A DNA stretch of 64,000 nt from JALZVT01 sp039029135 (GTDB lineage Bacteria > Pseudomonadota > Gammaproteobacteria > Pseudomonadales > Azotimanducaceae): positions 62,001 to 126,000 of the forward strand of contig JBCCGT010000010.1 in NCBI GenBank assembly GCA_039029135.1. The letters are read 5' to 3'. Below the pieces are notes generated by a model. That model was not told where the DNA came from, did not search any database, and saw nothing but the letters and a program-made list of their open reading frames with translations. Both the position numbers and the translations under genes were made by a program. Positions 54,494 to 63,161 of this stretch are shown here, piece by piece. Each line of letters begins with the position of its first letter. Positions within the stretch are counted from its first letter, which is position 1.

Positions 54494-55660
54494 ATGACCC
54501 GCACCAGCCCGTTTCGGCCGGAGATGCTCGCGCTCGAGCAGAACGGCATCACCCGCCTTGCCTTTCCGCGCATGGAGGATCCCGCCGTCATTCCGCTGTG
54601 GTTCGGCGAGGGCGATGAGGTCACGCCCGACTTCATCCGCGCCGCCGCCGTCGCCGCGCTGGACGCAGGCGAGACGTTTTACACCCACACGCGCGGCCAC
54701 CCGCGCCTGCGCGCGGCGCTGAAACGCTATCTCGACGATCTGTACGGTCTCGACGTCGCCGATGAACGCATCGCGGTTCCCGGTGCGTCGATGTCCGCAA
54801 TTACAATAGCCGCCCAGACCGCGCTGACGAGCGGCGATCACGCGCTGATCGTCGGCCCCGTCTGGCCGAATATCGATCTGACCTATCGCATGACCGGCGC
54901 CAGCGTGGGCTACGTTATGCAGCGCCAGACGGACAACGGCTGGACCCTCGATCTCGATGAGCTGATCGACGCGATCACGCCTAAGACGCGGTCGATATTC
55001 GTCAACTCGCCCTGCAACCCGACCGGCTGGATGATGCCGCCCGAGCAGCAGCGCGCGCTGGTACAGGTTTGTCGCGAGCGCGGCATTCTCTTGATCGCCG
55101 ACGAGGTCTATCACCGCACCGTGTTCGACGGTCGCGTCGCGCCCTCGTTCATGACCGTTGCGCAACCAGACGACCCGGTGATCGTCATCAACGGCTTCTC
55201 CAAGGCGTGGGCAATGACGGGTTGGCGCGTCGGCTGGATGGTCGGTCCCGCAGGCTTCGAGACCCAGTGGACGACGCTGTCGGAGTTCTTCAACACGGGC
55301 GCGACCGTGTTTGCCCAGCTCGGCGCGATCGCTGCGCTCGAACAGGGCGAGGACTTTATCGCCGCGACGCAGGCGCGCCTGCGCGACTCGCGGGCGCTGG
55401 TGCTCGATCGGCTGGGCGCGCACCCGCGGCTCGAGCTGGCGGCGCCGGAGGGCGGGTTCTATGTCTATCCGCGCGTGCGCGGACTCACGGACTCGATGGC
55501 CTTCGCCCAGGGCGTGCTTGATGAGGTCGACGTGGGGCTTGCGCCTGGCTACACCTTCGGGCCGGATCAGGAGGACCGCTTTCGGCTGTGCTTTGCCGCC
55601 TCGAGCGAGCTGCTCGGCGAGGGGCTGGACCGCCTGGTCGACTACCTCGACCGAGGCTAG
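54494..55660 (+). CDS. Class I/II aminotransferase
   Basis: A 388-residue PLP-dependent aminotransferase of fold type I. Landmarks are FYTHTRGHPRLRAAL, IFVNSPCNPTGWMM (substrate/PLP binding), LLIADEVYHRTVFDG, the PLP lysine in NGFSKAWAMTGWRVGWMVG, and the substrate-carboxylate Arg near the end (FRLCFAASSELL). It moves an amino group between an amino acid and a 2-oxo acid; substrate unknown. Weak Shine-Dalgarno before the ATG. Its last four bases overlap the end of the convergent PagL-like gene (55657-55660). Confidence 0.92.
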   Translation: MTRTSPFRPEMLALEQNGITRLAFPRMEDPAVIPLWFGEGDEVTPDFIRAAAVAALDAGETFYTHTRGHPRLRAALKRYLDDLYGLDVADERIAVPGASMSAITIAAQTALTSGDHALIVGPVWPNIDLTYRMTGASVGYVMQRQTDNGWTLDLDELIDAITPKTRSIFVNSPCNPTGWMMPPEQQRALVQVCRERGILLIADEVYHRTVFDGRVAPSFMTVAQPDDPVIVINGFSKAWAMTGWRVGWMVGPAGFETQWTTLSEFFNTGATVFAQLGAIAALEQGEDFIAATQARLRDSRALVLDRLGAHPRLELAAPEGGFYVYPRVRGLTDSMAFAQGVLDEVDVGLAPGYTFGPDQEDRFRLCFAASSELLGEGLDRLVDYLDRG

Positions 55661-56292
55661 CGCGACGAGCGGACGCGCAGCTGCAGCAGGTGCGCGTCGA
55701 CGCCGAAGTTCTCGCTCGCCAGATCCAGATTCGAGTAGTGCATGCGCTGGTAGGCCACCTCGAGTCGGCCAATCCTGACCCCTACGGCACCGCGATCCTC
55801 AAACTGAAACAGCGAACCGAGCGGCCGGCTGCGGGGCTTGCCGGTGCGCAGGTTGCGGTGTGACATCAGGCTGAGACCGACGCCCAGATCCAGAAACGGC
55901 CGCACGCCCGCCTCGCCCCAGGGTCCCAGCTCCAGGCGCAATACGGGCGCGATCGCGACGTTCCAAAGCGTGCCGGTGCCGTTGTCCGTCGGCTGGGCCA
56001 CGACGCTGTTGGCAAAGCGCGCGGCGGACAGCTCCCAGTAGCCGGTCAGGCGCGCGCGTTCGCGCTCAAACCAGCGCCGCTGCCAGTCGCGGCTGACGGA
56101 TGCCCGCCACGCGTCGGTGTCCTCGGACGCAGACCCCCAGGCGAGTCCGTAGGCCAGCGGCGCACGCTCCGCCGCCGCCTCGGGCGACAGCCCGGCGAGC
56201 AGGCACGCACCGAGCACGAAACCCGATACCGGCAGCCGAGGTCGGCGCGGCGTTTGATGGGGCTTGAGGTGACGTCGAACGGGACGGGGCAT
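55657..56292 (-). CDS. pagL: PagL-like lipid A 3-O-deacylase (outer membrane)
   Basis: A 211-residue exported protein (signal peptide around GFVLGACLLAGLSPEAAA after a basic leader) with an eight-stranded outer-membrane barrel pattern. The C-terminal family signature is present: SLFQFEDRGAVGVRIG, LEVAYQRMHYSNLDL. His185 and Ser187 match the catalytic His126 and Ser128 of Pseudomonas PagL; the position of Glu140 is Asp199 (FGVDAH), a conservative change. PagL removes the 3-O acyl chain of lipid A and softens endotoxin signalling. The ATG at 56292 was chosen for a normal leader; the frame is open upstream to 56376. Confidence 0.82.
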   Translation of the reverse strand: MPRPVRRHLKPHQTPRRPRLPVSGFVLGACLLAGLSPEAAAERAPLAYGLAWGSASEDTDAWRASVSRDWQRRWFERERARLTGYWELSAARFANSVVAQPTDNGTGTLWNVAIAPVLRLELGPWGEAGVRPFLDLGVGLSLMSHRNLRTGKPRSRPLGSLFQFEDRGAVGVRIGRLEVAYQRMHYSNLDLASENFGVDAHLLQLRVRSSR

Positions 56293-56557
56293 CGCGGCAG
56301 GATCGTTGGCGAGTCGGGAGTTAACCGAATTCGCGCGGCCGGTGCAAAACGATCTCAGTTTCGCTGCGCACGACAAGCCGCGCGGAAACTGGGAACATCG
56401 ATGCTGTCAGTCGGCGATTGTGCGGCATCCGAGGCGCAGGACGGCCGCGAAGGCGCAGGGTGGTTGATAGCTTGTGCTTTAGTGCTGACGTTGGCGCAGA
56501 CACGCGACCGTTGCGCGCCCATCGCATCGAGTGGGAGCCAGTTTTGGGGAGGTACAC

Positions 56558-57589
56558 ATGAGCGATCAATCAGCGGGCCACAGCGTGCCGGAAGGCATTC
56601 ATGCCCAGCGCGTCACCGAATGGCTCACCGCGCGCATCGAAGGGTTGGCGGCGCCGCTGCGCTTCAGCCTGATCGCCGGCGGCCACTCGAACCTTACCTA
56701 TCGCTGCGAGGATGACGGCGGCCGCGCCTATGTGCTGCGGCGACCGCCCCTGGGCCACGTGCTGGAAAGCGCGCACGACATGGGCCGCGAACACCGCATC
56801 GTGTCCTCGCTCGCGGGCAGCGCCGTGCCCGTCGCCGACACGTTCGGCCTGTGCACCGACGTGGAGATCAACGACGCGCCGTTCTATGTGATGAACTTCG
56901 TCGACGGCACGGTGTTCAACGGCCCGGAAGACGTAGCGGGTTTCTCGAACGCCGATCGCGCCGGCCTGTCTGCGCACATCGTGGAGATTCTCGGTGATCT
57001 GCACGCGATCACCCCCGACGATGTCGGCCTTGGCGAGTTGGGTCGCAAGGAGGCGTATATCGCGCGCCAGCTCAAGCGCTGGACGAAACAGTGGGAAGCG
57101 ACCAAGACCCACGAGATTCCGGAGATGGATGAGTGCCTGGCGAAGCTGCAGGACATCCCGGAACAGGTCGGCGCCAGCATCGTGCACGGCGACTATCGCG
57201 CCGGCAACATGATCATGGCCGGCGGTCGCGTGCAGGCGATCCTGGACTGGGAGCTGTGCACGCTGGGTGATCCTCTGGCGGACGTGGGTTACCTGCTGAA
57301 CTCCTGGGTTCAGCCCGGCGAAGAGGGCGCCGAGGAAACCGTCATCGGCATGGGCGGCTTCTGGAGCCGCGAGCAGTTGGTTGAGGCCTATTCAGAGAAG
57401 ACCGGTCGGGATCTGTCGCGCATCGACTACTATCGCGGCTTCTCACACTGGCGGCTCGCGGCGATCGGTCAGGGCGTCTACAAGCGCTACCTGGTTGGTG
57501 CGATGGGTGACGACCAGGACGTGGACCTCGAGAAGATGAAAGAGGGCGTCGCGCTGCGTGCGCGGGCGGCGCTGGCCTTTCTGGCGTGA
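56558..57589 (+). CDS. Aminoglycoside phosphotransferase-like kinase (ACAD10/11 type)
   Basis: A 343-residue protein with an APH/choline-kinase fold. Motifs: SLIAGGHSNLTYRCED (nucleotide loop), YVLRRPP (ATP-binding Lys replaced by Arg-Arg context), VHGDYRAGNMIM (catalytic loop), AILDWELCTLGDPLADVGY (metal-binding Asp). This sub-family is homologous to the kinase domain fused to acyl-CoA dehydrogenases in eukaryotic ACAD10/11, which phosphorylates 4-hydroxyacyl-CoAs before dehydration; together with the many acyl-CoA genes this suggests hydroxy-acyl-CoA catabolism rather than drug resistance. GGGAGG lies before the ATG. Confidence 0.9.
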   Translation: MSDQSAGHSVPEGIHAQRVTEWLTARIEGLAAPLRFSLIAGGHSNLTYRCEDDGGRAYVLRRPPLGHVLESAHDMGREHRIVSSLAGSAVPVADTFGLCTDVEINDAPFYVMNFVDGTVFNGPEDVAGFSNADRAGLSAHIVEILGDLHAITPDDVGLGELGRKEAYIARQLKRWTKQWEATKTHEIPEMDECLAKLQDIPEQVGASIVHGDYRAGNMIMAGGRVQAILDWELCTLGDPLADVGYLLNSWVQPGEEGAEETVIGMGGFWSREQLVEAYSEKTGRDLSRIDYYRGFSHWRLAAIGQGVYKRYLVGAMGDDQDVDLEKMKEGVALRARAALAFLA

Positions 57590-57673
57590 GCGTGCCTCGA
57601 GCTTCGTCCGCGGCGACCCGCGCAGGCGCGGCCTCGGTGGCCGCCGCCGTCTGAGCGTCTAAGCTAAGGACCC

Positions 57674-58180
57674 TTACCGAGTCGGCAGCCGGCGCTCTGC
57701 CAGCGCCACCGGCGTGCCGTCGGTTTCCGTCACCTCTATACGACGCCAGTTGCCCTCTTCGATGGCGACGACGATGCAGGGATTTGTCATCACCTGCGCC
57801 ACGGGCTTGTCGGCAGGCGGCGTGAGCCAGTCCACGCGCAGATGCACCGTGTCCTCATGCAGCCGCGCTGGTCCCGCCAGTGCAAAGCCGTAGCCCGGCG
57901 TCGGCTGGGGACCCTTCGAGATGGCCACGAGTCGAGGCGGCGCATCGGCGGGCTCGCTCTCCGCACCTGCGATAGATTCCGGCGGCGCGCCGAGAAGCTG
58001 AGAACCGCGCAGCGTGGCGGCCTCGCTGAAACTGACGATGCGCGCCCCGGCGTCGATGTTGCGACAGCGGTCGTGGCTGAAGGCCACGCTGGTGTCGAGC
58101 TCGGCCTGATCGACGCAGCCCGCGAGCGCAGCGCTCGTCAGCAGCGCGATAGCGGCGGCCCGGCGGGCGCGCCCGGTCAT
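57674..58180 (-). CDS. PrcB-like lipoprotein
   Basis: A 168-residue lipoprotein (AAIALLTSAALAGC, lipobox Cys22). The C-terminal half carries the PrcB pattern: LVAISKGPQPTPGYGFALAG, LRVDWLTPPADKPVAQVM, TNPCIVVAIEEG. PrcB proteins of Treponema accompany the subtilisin-like protease dentilisin; here the gene starts with ATGA overlapping the S8 protease stop (58177-58180), so it is translated with the protease and probably chaperones, anchors or inhibits it. Confidence 0.85.
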   Translation of the reverse strand: MTGRARRAAAIALLTSAALAGCVDQAELDTSVAFSHDRCRNIDAGARIVSFSEAATLRGSQLLGAPPESIAGAESEPADAPPRLVAISKGPQPTPGYGFALAGPARLHEDTVHLRVDWLTPPADKPVAQVMTNPCIVVAIEEGNWRRIEVTETDGTPVALAERRLPTR

Positions 58181-60111
58181 GGTCGCGACTCCGCGCCGGC
58201 CTGCGACTCCACCGCTTTGGCCCGCAGCTTGTCGATGGCAAAGCCGGCGGCGGGTATCGCCGCAGATCCGTCCGCCGCCGCACGGCTCTGCGCGCCGATC
58301 GTCTGGCGGAAGCCGCCGGTGAAATCGAGGTCGCTGCGATTGTCGCTGACGCTGAACTCTTCGGGCGCGTCGATCGTTCTAAAGGCGCCGCAGGCCTCGC
58401 CGGCGTCGCAGAGAAAATCGTCGTTGTCGAGATCGGTGCCCGCGAACAGACGATAGTTGCCGGCGTCGATTCCTGTCAGCGTGAAATCGTAAAAGCCGTC
58501 GACGGGCGTATTCACGAACGTTTGAGCGACCGTGTCACCGGCCTCGCTGACCAGAATGACGAAGTGCGTGCCGGCATTCGCGCTCAGGTCGATGCTCGAG
58601 ACCTGCATCAGCGCGTTGACCGTGTAGGCGTTGGCGGTGGAATCGAAGCGGATCGAGCCGGTGTAGGTGCCATCGGCGAGTCCCATGCGGTCGACCGTGA
58701 GCCGATAGGCACCCAGTCCGTCGCCGTCGACGCTGTCCGCGATCGCGGCCAGCCAGGGCTCGCTGGGCGTCACCGCCGTGACGCTGACGCTGCCCCCGCC
58801 CGCGTTTTCGACCGTCAGGGCGAGCTCCTCCTGAAAGCTGCCGAAGTTCAGGCGGCTGGCCGACCCGGTGAGGAACGGACCCGGATTGGACGGATTGCCG
58901 CTCGCCAGCTCGCTCGCCGTGAACACGGCGCGCTGAGCGCTGAGCAGACCGAAGCCGAACTGGTCGTCGCGGCCCGGCACGCCCAGATCCTCGGTGAGGT
59001 CGCCGGCGATCAGCGCGGTGTCGAATTCGTCCGGCGTCAGGGCCGGGTGCACGGCCTTCATCAGGGCCACCACGCCGGCGACGTGAGGCGCCGCCATCGA
59101 GGTGCCGTTGAGCAGCCCGTAGCCGAAGCTAACGCTGCCCGAGCTGTCGTCACCGATCGCGCTGAGGACGCCGTCGCCGTTGCCGTCGCCGTTCAGGTCG
59201 GTGCCGTTGTCGCCGCCGGGTGCGGCGATGTCGATGGTATTGCCGAAGTTGGAATAGGTCGCGAGATTGTTGTCGATCGTCGTCGCCGAGACCGAGACGA
59301 CGCCGTCGTAGGCGGCCGGGAAGCTGGGCTGCGACGTCGACTCGTTGCCGGCGCTCGCGACGACGATGATGCCCAGGGCGCGTACCTCGGCCAGCACCGC
59401 CGCCTCCGCCGGCGAGGAAAACTCGCTGCCGAGGCTCAGGTTGATCACGTCAGCCGGCTCTGCGGGCACGGTGCCGGAGTCGTTGCTTAACCCTGCAGCA
59501 AAGCGGATGGCCTGCAAGATGTCGAAGTTCGAGCCCGTGCTGCCGGCCAGCGCCCGCAGCGGCATGATGCGGGTGTTCCAACCACTGCCGGCGACGCCGA
59601 CACCGTTGTCGGTGCGCGCGGCGACGGTGCCCGCCACATGGGTGCCGTGAAACGAACTGGAACCGAACAGCGCGCCGTCGCCGGGATCGTTCGGATCGGC
59701 GTCGATGCCGTCGCCGTCCAGGCTGCCGCTTGGATCGCTGACGAAGTCGAAGCCCGGGACGAGCTGCCCGGCGAAGTCGGGATGGCCCGTCAGCACGCCC
59801 GTATCCACGACCGCGACGATCACGTCGCTGGAGCCGGTCGTGACGTCCCACGCGAGCGGCAGGCGAATGCTGTCGTAGTGCCACTGCGTGACCAGGAGCG
59901 GATCGTTAGGCGCCAGATGGGCGCGTCGAATCAGGTTGGGCTCGGCCTGGGCGTCGGGATCGATGGCGCGAATGGCGTTGATGCGCTGCAGGGTGGCGTG
60001 GCGGGCCGCCAGTTCCGGCGTCGCGAAGCGCAGGTCCGCGTTGGCGGCCCGGCGCGCGGCGGCGCGCATGCGGTAGCGCACCAGGTTGCCCGCGCGCCCC
60101 GTCATGTCCAT
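58177..60111 (-). CDS. S8 subtilisin-like protease, catalytic half of a split gene
   Basis: A frame of 644 codons encoding the subtilase catalytic domain: Asp103 (VAVVDTGVLTGHPDF), His155 (FHGTHVAGT) and Ser338 (LNGTSMAAPHVAG), with an inhibitor-like lead-in (PDAQAEPNLIRRAH; NDPLLVTQWHYDSI) and two beta domains at the C-terminus, the last one with TGIDAGNYRLFAGTDLDNDD. It has no signal peptide of its own. The frame continues upstream without shift for 19 codons to a TAA at 60169-60171 and then into the 60169-61068 frame, which has the lipoprotein signal and the N-terminal domains. So this is the back part of one interrupted gene; no Shine-Dalgarno is visible at 60111. Coupled to the PrcB-like gene. 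Confidence 0.85.
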   Translation of the reverse strand: MDMTGRAGNLVRYRMRAAARRAANADLRFATPELAARHATLQRINAIRAIDPDAQAEPNLIRRAHLAPNDPLLVTQWHYDSIRLPLAWDVTTGSSDVIVAVVDTGVLTGHPDFAGQLVPGFDFVSDPSGSLDGDGIDADPNDPGDGALFGSSSFHGTHVAGTVAARTDNGVGVAGSGWNTRIMPLRALAGSTGSNFDILQAIRFAAGLSNDSGTVPAEPADVINLSLGSEFSSPAEAAVLAEVRALGIIVVASAGNESTSQPSFPAAYDGVVSVSATTIDNNLATYSNFGNTIDIAAPGGDNGTDLNGDGNGDGVLSAIGDDSSGSVSFGYGLLNGTSMAAPHVAGVVALMKAVHPALTPDEFDTALIAGDLTEDLGVPGRDDQFGFGLLSAQRAVFTASELASGNPSNPGPFLTGSASRLNFGSFQEELALTVENAGGGSVSVTAVTPSEPWLAAIADSVDGDGLGAYRLTVDRMGLADGTYTGSIRFDSTANAYTVNALMQVSSIDLSANAGTHFVILVSEAGDTVAQTFVNTPVDGFYDFTLTGIDAGNYRLFAGTDLDNDDFLCDAGEACGAFRTIDAPEEFSVSDNRSDLDFTGGFRQTIGAQSRAAADGSAAIPAAGFAIDKLRAKAVESQAGAESRP

Positions 60112-60168
60112 ATCGGCCAGGGTGCGCGACAGGGCTGCGCCGCTGGCGTTGGCGCGCGCGCCGGTAGT

Positions 60169-61068
60169 TTACCGCATCAGGATCTCGCCGGGGACGAACG
60201 GATCTGTGAGGCGGGTCGGCGCTCGCTCGGCGCTGGCGACCAGGCTGCTGCCCACGGTCAGCACGTAGGTCGACGCGCCGCTGACGTTGATGACCTCGAC
60301 AAAGTAATCGCCCGCGACGTCCGGCACCTCGACGGACTCGCTGCGCCCGCTGCCGGATGAGCCATCGATCATGACCTGGGCGTCGTCGAACAGACGCAGG
60401 TCGAAGTTGGCGCCCGCGTCGCCGATGTTCAGGGCGATCGTCTCGCCGCCGGCGAAGCTGAGCGCGTAGACATCGCTGGTATCGCCGGTGGCGAACATGC
60501 GCCCGATGGACGGGCCCGTGCCGGGCTGGTTGAGGTAGCCGCCCAGCGTCACCGGTACCGGCAGCGGCTGTGCGGTGGCGAAACTGTTGTTGCTGACGTT
60601 TTCCACGGACAGGATGTCATTGACGTCGCTGTCGACGGCGCTGCTGGTCAGGATCTGGATGCGGCCGCTGAGCGTCAGGTTCGTCGCGCTTGGATCCACG
60701 GAGATCGCAAGCGTCGCCGCGCCGGTCGCGCCGTCGTCGTCGGTGACGGTCAGGCGAGCGGTGAAGTTACCGGCGTTGGCGTAGCTGTGGCTGGTGGTCG
60801 CGGTGGTCGTGGTCGTGGAATTGCCGTCGCCGAAGTCCCAGCTGTAGTTCGCTATCTGCCCGTCGCTGTCGCTGCTGCCGCTGCCGTCGAAAGCGACCGC
60901 CAGCGGTGCGGTGCCGGTGGTGACATCGGCGGTCAGGCTCGCGCTGGGCGCGTTGTTCTGCGGCGGCGGTGGCGTGGTCGGCGAAGAATCACCGCCGCCT
61001 CCGCCGCAGGCGGCCAGCAGGAGTGTGAGCGCGGTCAGCGCGGGGGCGGCGAGCGTGGAATGACGCAA
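60169..61068 (-). CDS. S8 protease N-terminal half: lipoprotein with PKD and pre-peptidase domains
   Basis: A 299-residue frame with a lipoprotein signal (ALTALTLLLAAC, lipobox near Cys21, then a Gly/Pro/Ser linker), a PKD domain (about 42-128: VAFDGSGSSDSDGQIANYSW, FTARLTVTDDDGA) and a pre-peptidase C-terminal-type domain (about 155-270: DVYALSFAGGETIALNIGD, GDYFVEVINVSG). It ends DPFVPGEILMR then TAA. In homologous proteases this PGE-hydrophobic-R segment leads straight into the propeptide and catalytic domain, which here lies in the same frame 19 codons further on. Alone it would be a secreted binding protein without enzyme activity. Confidence 0.83.
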   Translation of the reverse strand: MRHSTLAAPALTALTLLLAACGGGGGDSSPTTPPPPQNNAPSASLTADVTTGTAPLAVAFDGSGSSDSDGQIANYSWDFGDGNSTTTTTATTSHSYANAGNFTARLTVTDDDGATGAATLAISVDPSATNLTLSGRIQILTSSAVDSDVNDILSVENVSNNSFATAQPLPVPVTLGGYLNQPGTGPSIGRMFATGDTSDVYALSFAGGETIALNIGDAGANFDLRLFDDAQVMIDGSSGSGRSESVEVPDVAGDYFVEVINVSGASTYVLTVGSSLVASAERAPTRLTDPFVPGEILMR

Positions 61069-61207
61069 GGCGATTCTCCGGATGTCTGGCGGAAAAAATA
61101 GGCGGAAGCGGCGCGTGGGCGCGGCTAGCAGCCCGCCCGCGCGGGCGTCTTAACATTGCGCAGGTGTACCACGAATGAACGCTGGCAATCAGTGATGGGG
61201 CAAACGA

Positions 61208-61234
61208 AAACAGCCGCCCGGGGGGCGGCTGTTT
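61208..61234 (-). terminator. Probable terminator of merR
   Basis: Perfect 11-bp inverted repeat, AAACAGCCGCC (61208-61218) and GGCGGCTGTTT (61224-61234), loop of five. On the minus strand it is followed by TTTTCGTTT, a short T-run. It lies after merR and before the protease gene, so it would separate the two transcripts. Confidence 0.5.
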
Positions 61235-61391
61235 GGGCGAGGCGGCCTGGCTGCGCTCGCGGAATAAAAAAGGCGTGTCAGGCCGGTTGAACCGGGCTGA
61301 GAACGACTCCCTTTGGGGGAAGGACACTTGAAAGGGAGGACTGCTTTGAGAGTCGTATTCACGCCGAAACTTGATTTGCTGGGCATTATGT

Positions 61392-61448
61392 ACTGTACAA
61401 AAGCTGCGTCAAGCGGTTGTGTCGAGTTTTTTCGCCTATTTGTACAGT
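61392..61448. promoter_or_regulatory. Inverted TGTACA pair, candidate MerR operator
   Basis: ACTGTACAAA at 61392-61401 is the exact reverse complement of TTTGTACAGT at 61439-61448. The same core CTGTAC/GTACAG recurs upstream of merR at 62541-62547, 62831-62837 and 62906-62912. The spacing (47 bases centre to centre) is long for one dimer, so these would be two sites. Confidence 0.35.
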
Positions 61449-61553
61449 CTGTGTATAGGAAATGCGGGTGTTGGTGTCGCGCTGTGCCTCTTTGGTCGGA
61501 CGTTCACGCAGTTCGCTGGTGACGCGGCGGCCTCGGATGCCTGTCCGGCCGCG

Positions 61554-62471
61554 CTAGTTGCGTAGCGGCACCAGTCCCGTCGCCTCGATCCATTCACCCA
61601 GCTCCTCTTCGAGTGTAGACCGTGCTCGGCTGATTGCACTGGCGGTGGCTGCGTGGCGCGGCGCAATGGCGGGCTCATCGCGACTGCACGCCTGCGAATG
61701 GTCCTCGAAGGCGTTCAGCGCTTCGATCAGTTCGGTCAGGTGCCGGGGGCTGCGACAGCCGGCCGCGTCGCTCGCGCTCGCCACGTCGAGCAGTTCGCCT
61801 TCGCTGTAGCGCCGGGCGACGCGCGCGCCAGCGCGCAGGGGGGCGCGACTTAAGCGTCGCACGCGGTCTTCGATCGCGTCCCAGCCGAGCGGCCAGCGCT
61901 CGGTGGCGAGTCCCAACTGTGCCGCGCTCTCCACGGCGTCTGGCGTCGCGAAGTGATAGAGAATCAGGGCCCCAGAGACCGATTCCAGCGTCTGCAGGCT
62001 GTCCTTGTTCAACGAGCCCAGCAGGCAGATCAGCAGATCCACCTCGACGGGTTGTTTCTGCCAGGCATCGACGCTGACCCAGCGCGCGGCGACGTCCAGC
62101 CGCGAGTCGCTGCCCGCGTCTTGTTCGAGCATCAGCAGCTGGGTGCCGATCAGGCCGATGCGGGGGCTGCCGGCCGCTGCCGGGTGGGTGGGCGGCGGTG
62201 CCAGGCGGCTCGCCAGATCGGCGTCGCTTAGGTTGATCAGCGTGCTGATCGGGTGGCCCTGGTCGATCAGGGCGCGCAGACGCTTGAGGCGCGCGACCTG
62301 TTCGGCGCTGTAGTAGCGGGTCTTGCCGGCGCGCTCCGCGGGGACGAGACCATAGCGGCGCTCCCAGGCGCGCAGTCGTTCGACGCTGATATCGGTGAGT
62401 TTGGCCACCGTACCGATCTTGTACAGATCGGTACGCTCAGAGTCGGTCGTAGAGCTGTCAGAATCTGCCAT
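61554..62471 (-). CDS. MerR-family transcription regulator
   Basis: A 305-residue DNA-binding protein. Residues 15-85 are a MerR winged helix (LYKIGTVAKLTDISVERLRA, WERRYGLVPAERAGKTRYYS, EQVARLKRLRALIDQGHPIS). The rest (RIGLIGTQLLMLEQDAGSDS, VDLLICLLGSLNKDSLQTLE, ALILYHFATPDAV) has the alternating pattern of the B12-binding fold of the CarA/LitR branch, but the His of the B12 motif (DxHxxG) is not seen, so cobalamin or light sensing is not supported. It lies next to an acyl-CoA synthetase gene on the other strand and probably regulates it. A candidate promoter, TGGACA - 16 bases - TACACT, lies at 62514-62541 (minus strand). Confidence 0.88.
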   Translation of the reverse strand: MADSDSSTTDSERTDLYKIGTVAKLTDISVERLRAWERRYGLVPAERAGKTRYYSAEQVARLKRLRALIDQGHPISTLINLSDADLASRLAPPPTHPAAAGSPRIGLIGTQLLMLEQDAGSDSRLDVAARWVSVDAWQKQPVEVDLLICLLGSLNKDSLQTLESVSGALILYHFATPDAVESAAQLGLATERWPLGWDAIEDRVRRLSRAPLRAGARVARRYSEGELLDVASASDAAGCRSPRHLTELIEALNAFEDHSQACSRDEPAIAPRHAATASAISRARSTLEEELGEWIEATGLVPLRN

Positions 62472-63161
62472 TGGCAGGCTCCGGGCGGGCGCAAAAACGC
62501 GCAGGGGATGGGGAGTGTACGGTTTTGGTCGGACTTGTCCAGTACAGGGTTGGTGGTCTCGGCGAACAACCGGCCGCCGCAGCAGATCCTCGTGTGGGCG
62601 CCGCTGACGAGGGGTCGTTCTACGCGCTCGCTACGGGCAGTGCAGCAGGAAAGACGTTGGGTGTGCCAGGGAAAGCAGGGAAGAAGGTGGAAAAGGCGGC
62701 GTGGCGATGACTTCCGGAGAAATCATCTTCGCGGCCAGGGAGGAAGGGGAGAGATCAACCGCGCCACGCCTTGTTCTTGCGGGCCTGGCCCGAAAGAGCG
62801 GCCACTATAGCGATGCGCGTCACAAATAGAAGTACAGAATTGACACAGTCTGTTTCTGAGACATTACAGAATATTTCAGATGCAGTGCCGGCAACTTATG
62901 ACTCACTGTACAATCATCATTGCGGCTGCACCAATGCCAATTGATATCAGTTGCCATTTGTTTTTCTCATGGCAGATGCCTGGAGCTCGCGCGTAACTGA
63001 CCTGCGGTGGTCCCGCTGAGGGTGGTGGTGGCGGCGCAGGCGCTTGCTAGGACGACGACCACGCCCGCCCTGGTGCGCGCCGCTCGCAGACTGCCTCTGC
63101 GCGCACGCATATGGGACACTGCGGCTCATCAAATTTCACTGTCTGCTGTTGGGGGGAACCT
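62472..63161. other. 690-base divergent regulatory gap
   Basis: No supported gene; short plus frames here lack protein-like content. It carries the merR promoter (minus, 62514-62541), AGTACAG sites at 62541-62547 and 62831-62837, TTGACA at 62840-62845, and CTGTACAAT at 62906-62914 whose TACAAT could be the -10 of the acyl-CoA synthetase promoter. The segment 62820-62970 is A/T-rich, unlike its surroundings, as expected for a promoter. Confidence 0.5.
62514..62541 (-). promoter_or_regulatory. Candidate merR promoter
   Basis: On the minus strand, -35 TGGACA and -10 TACACT are separated by 16 bases and lie about 45 bases before the merR ATG. A CTGTACT site touches the -35 box, which suggests autoregulation. 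Confidence 0.4.

Larger units (their letters stand above)
61069..61553. other. 485-base gap between the S8 protease and merR genes
   Basis: No gene found. It contains a terminator-like hairpin (61208-61234) and a pair of inverted TGTACA sites (61392-61448). Its upstream part on the minus strand must hold the protease promoter. Confidence 0.6.

Noticed and set aside
56558..57589. Aminoglycoside resistance gene
   Set aside because: The sequence is of the ACAD10/11-related kinase type that occurs with acyl-CoA metabolism, not the type found in resistance enzymes.
60112..60171. Frameshift as the cause of the split S8 protease
   Set aside because: The two halves are in the same frame (distance a multiple of three), so only a stop codon separates them.
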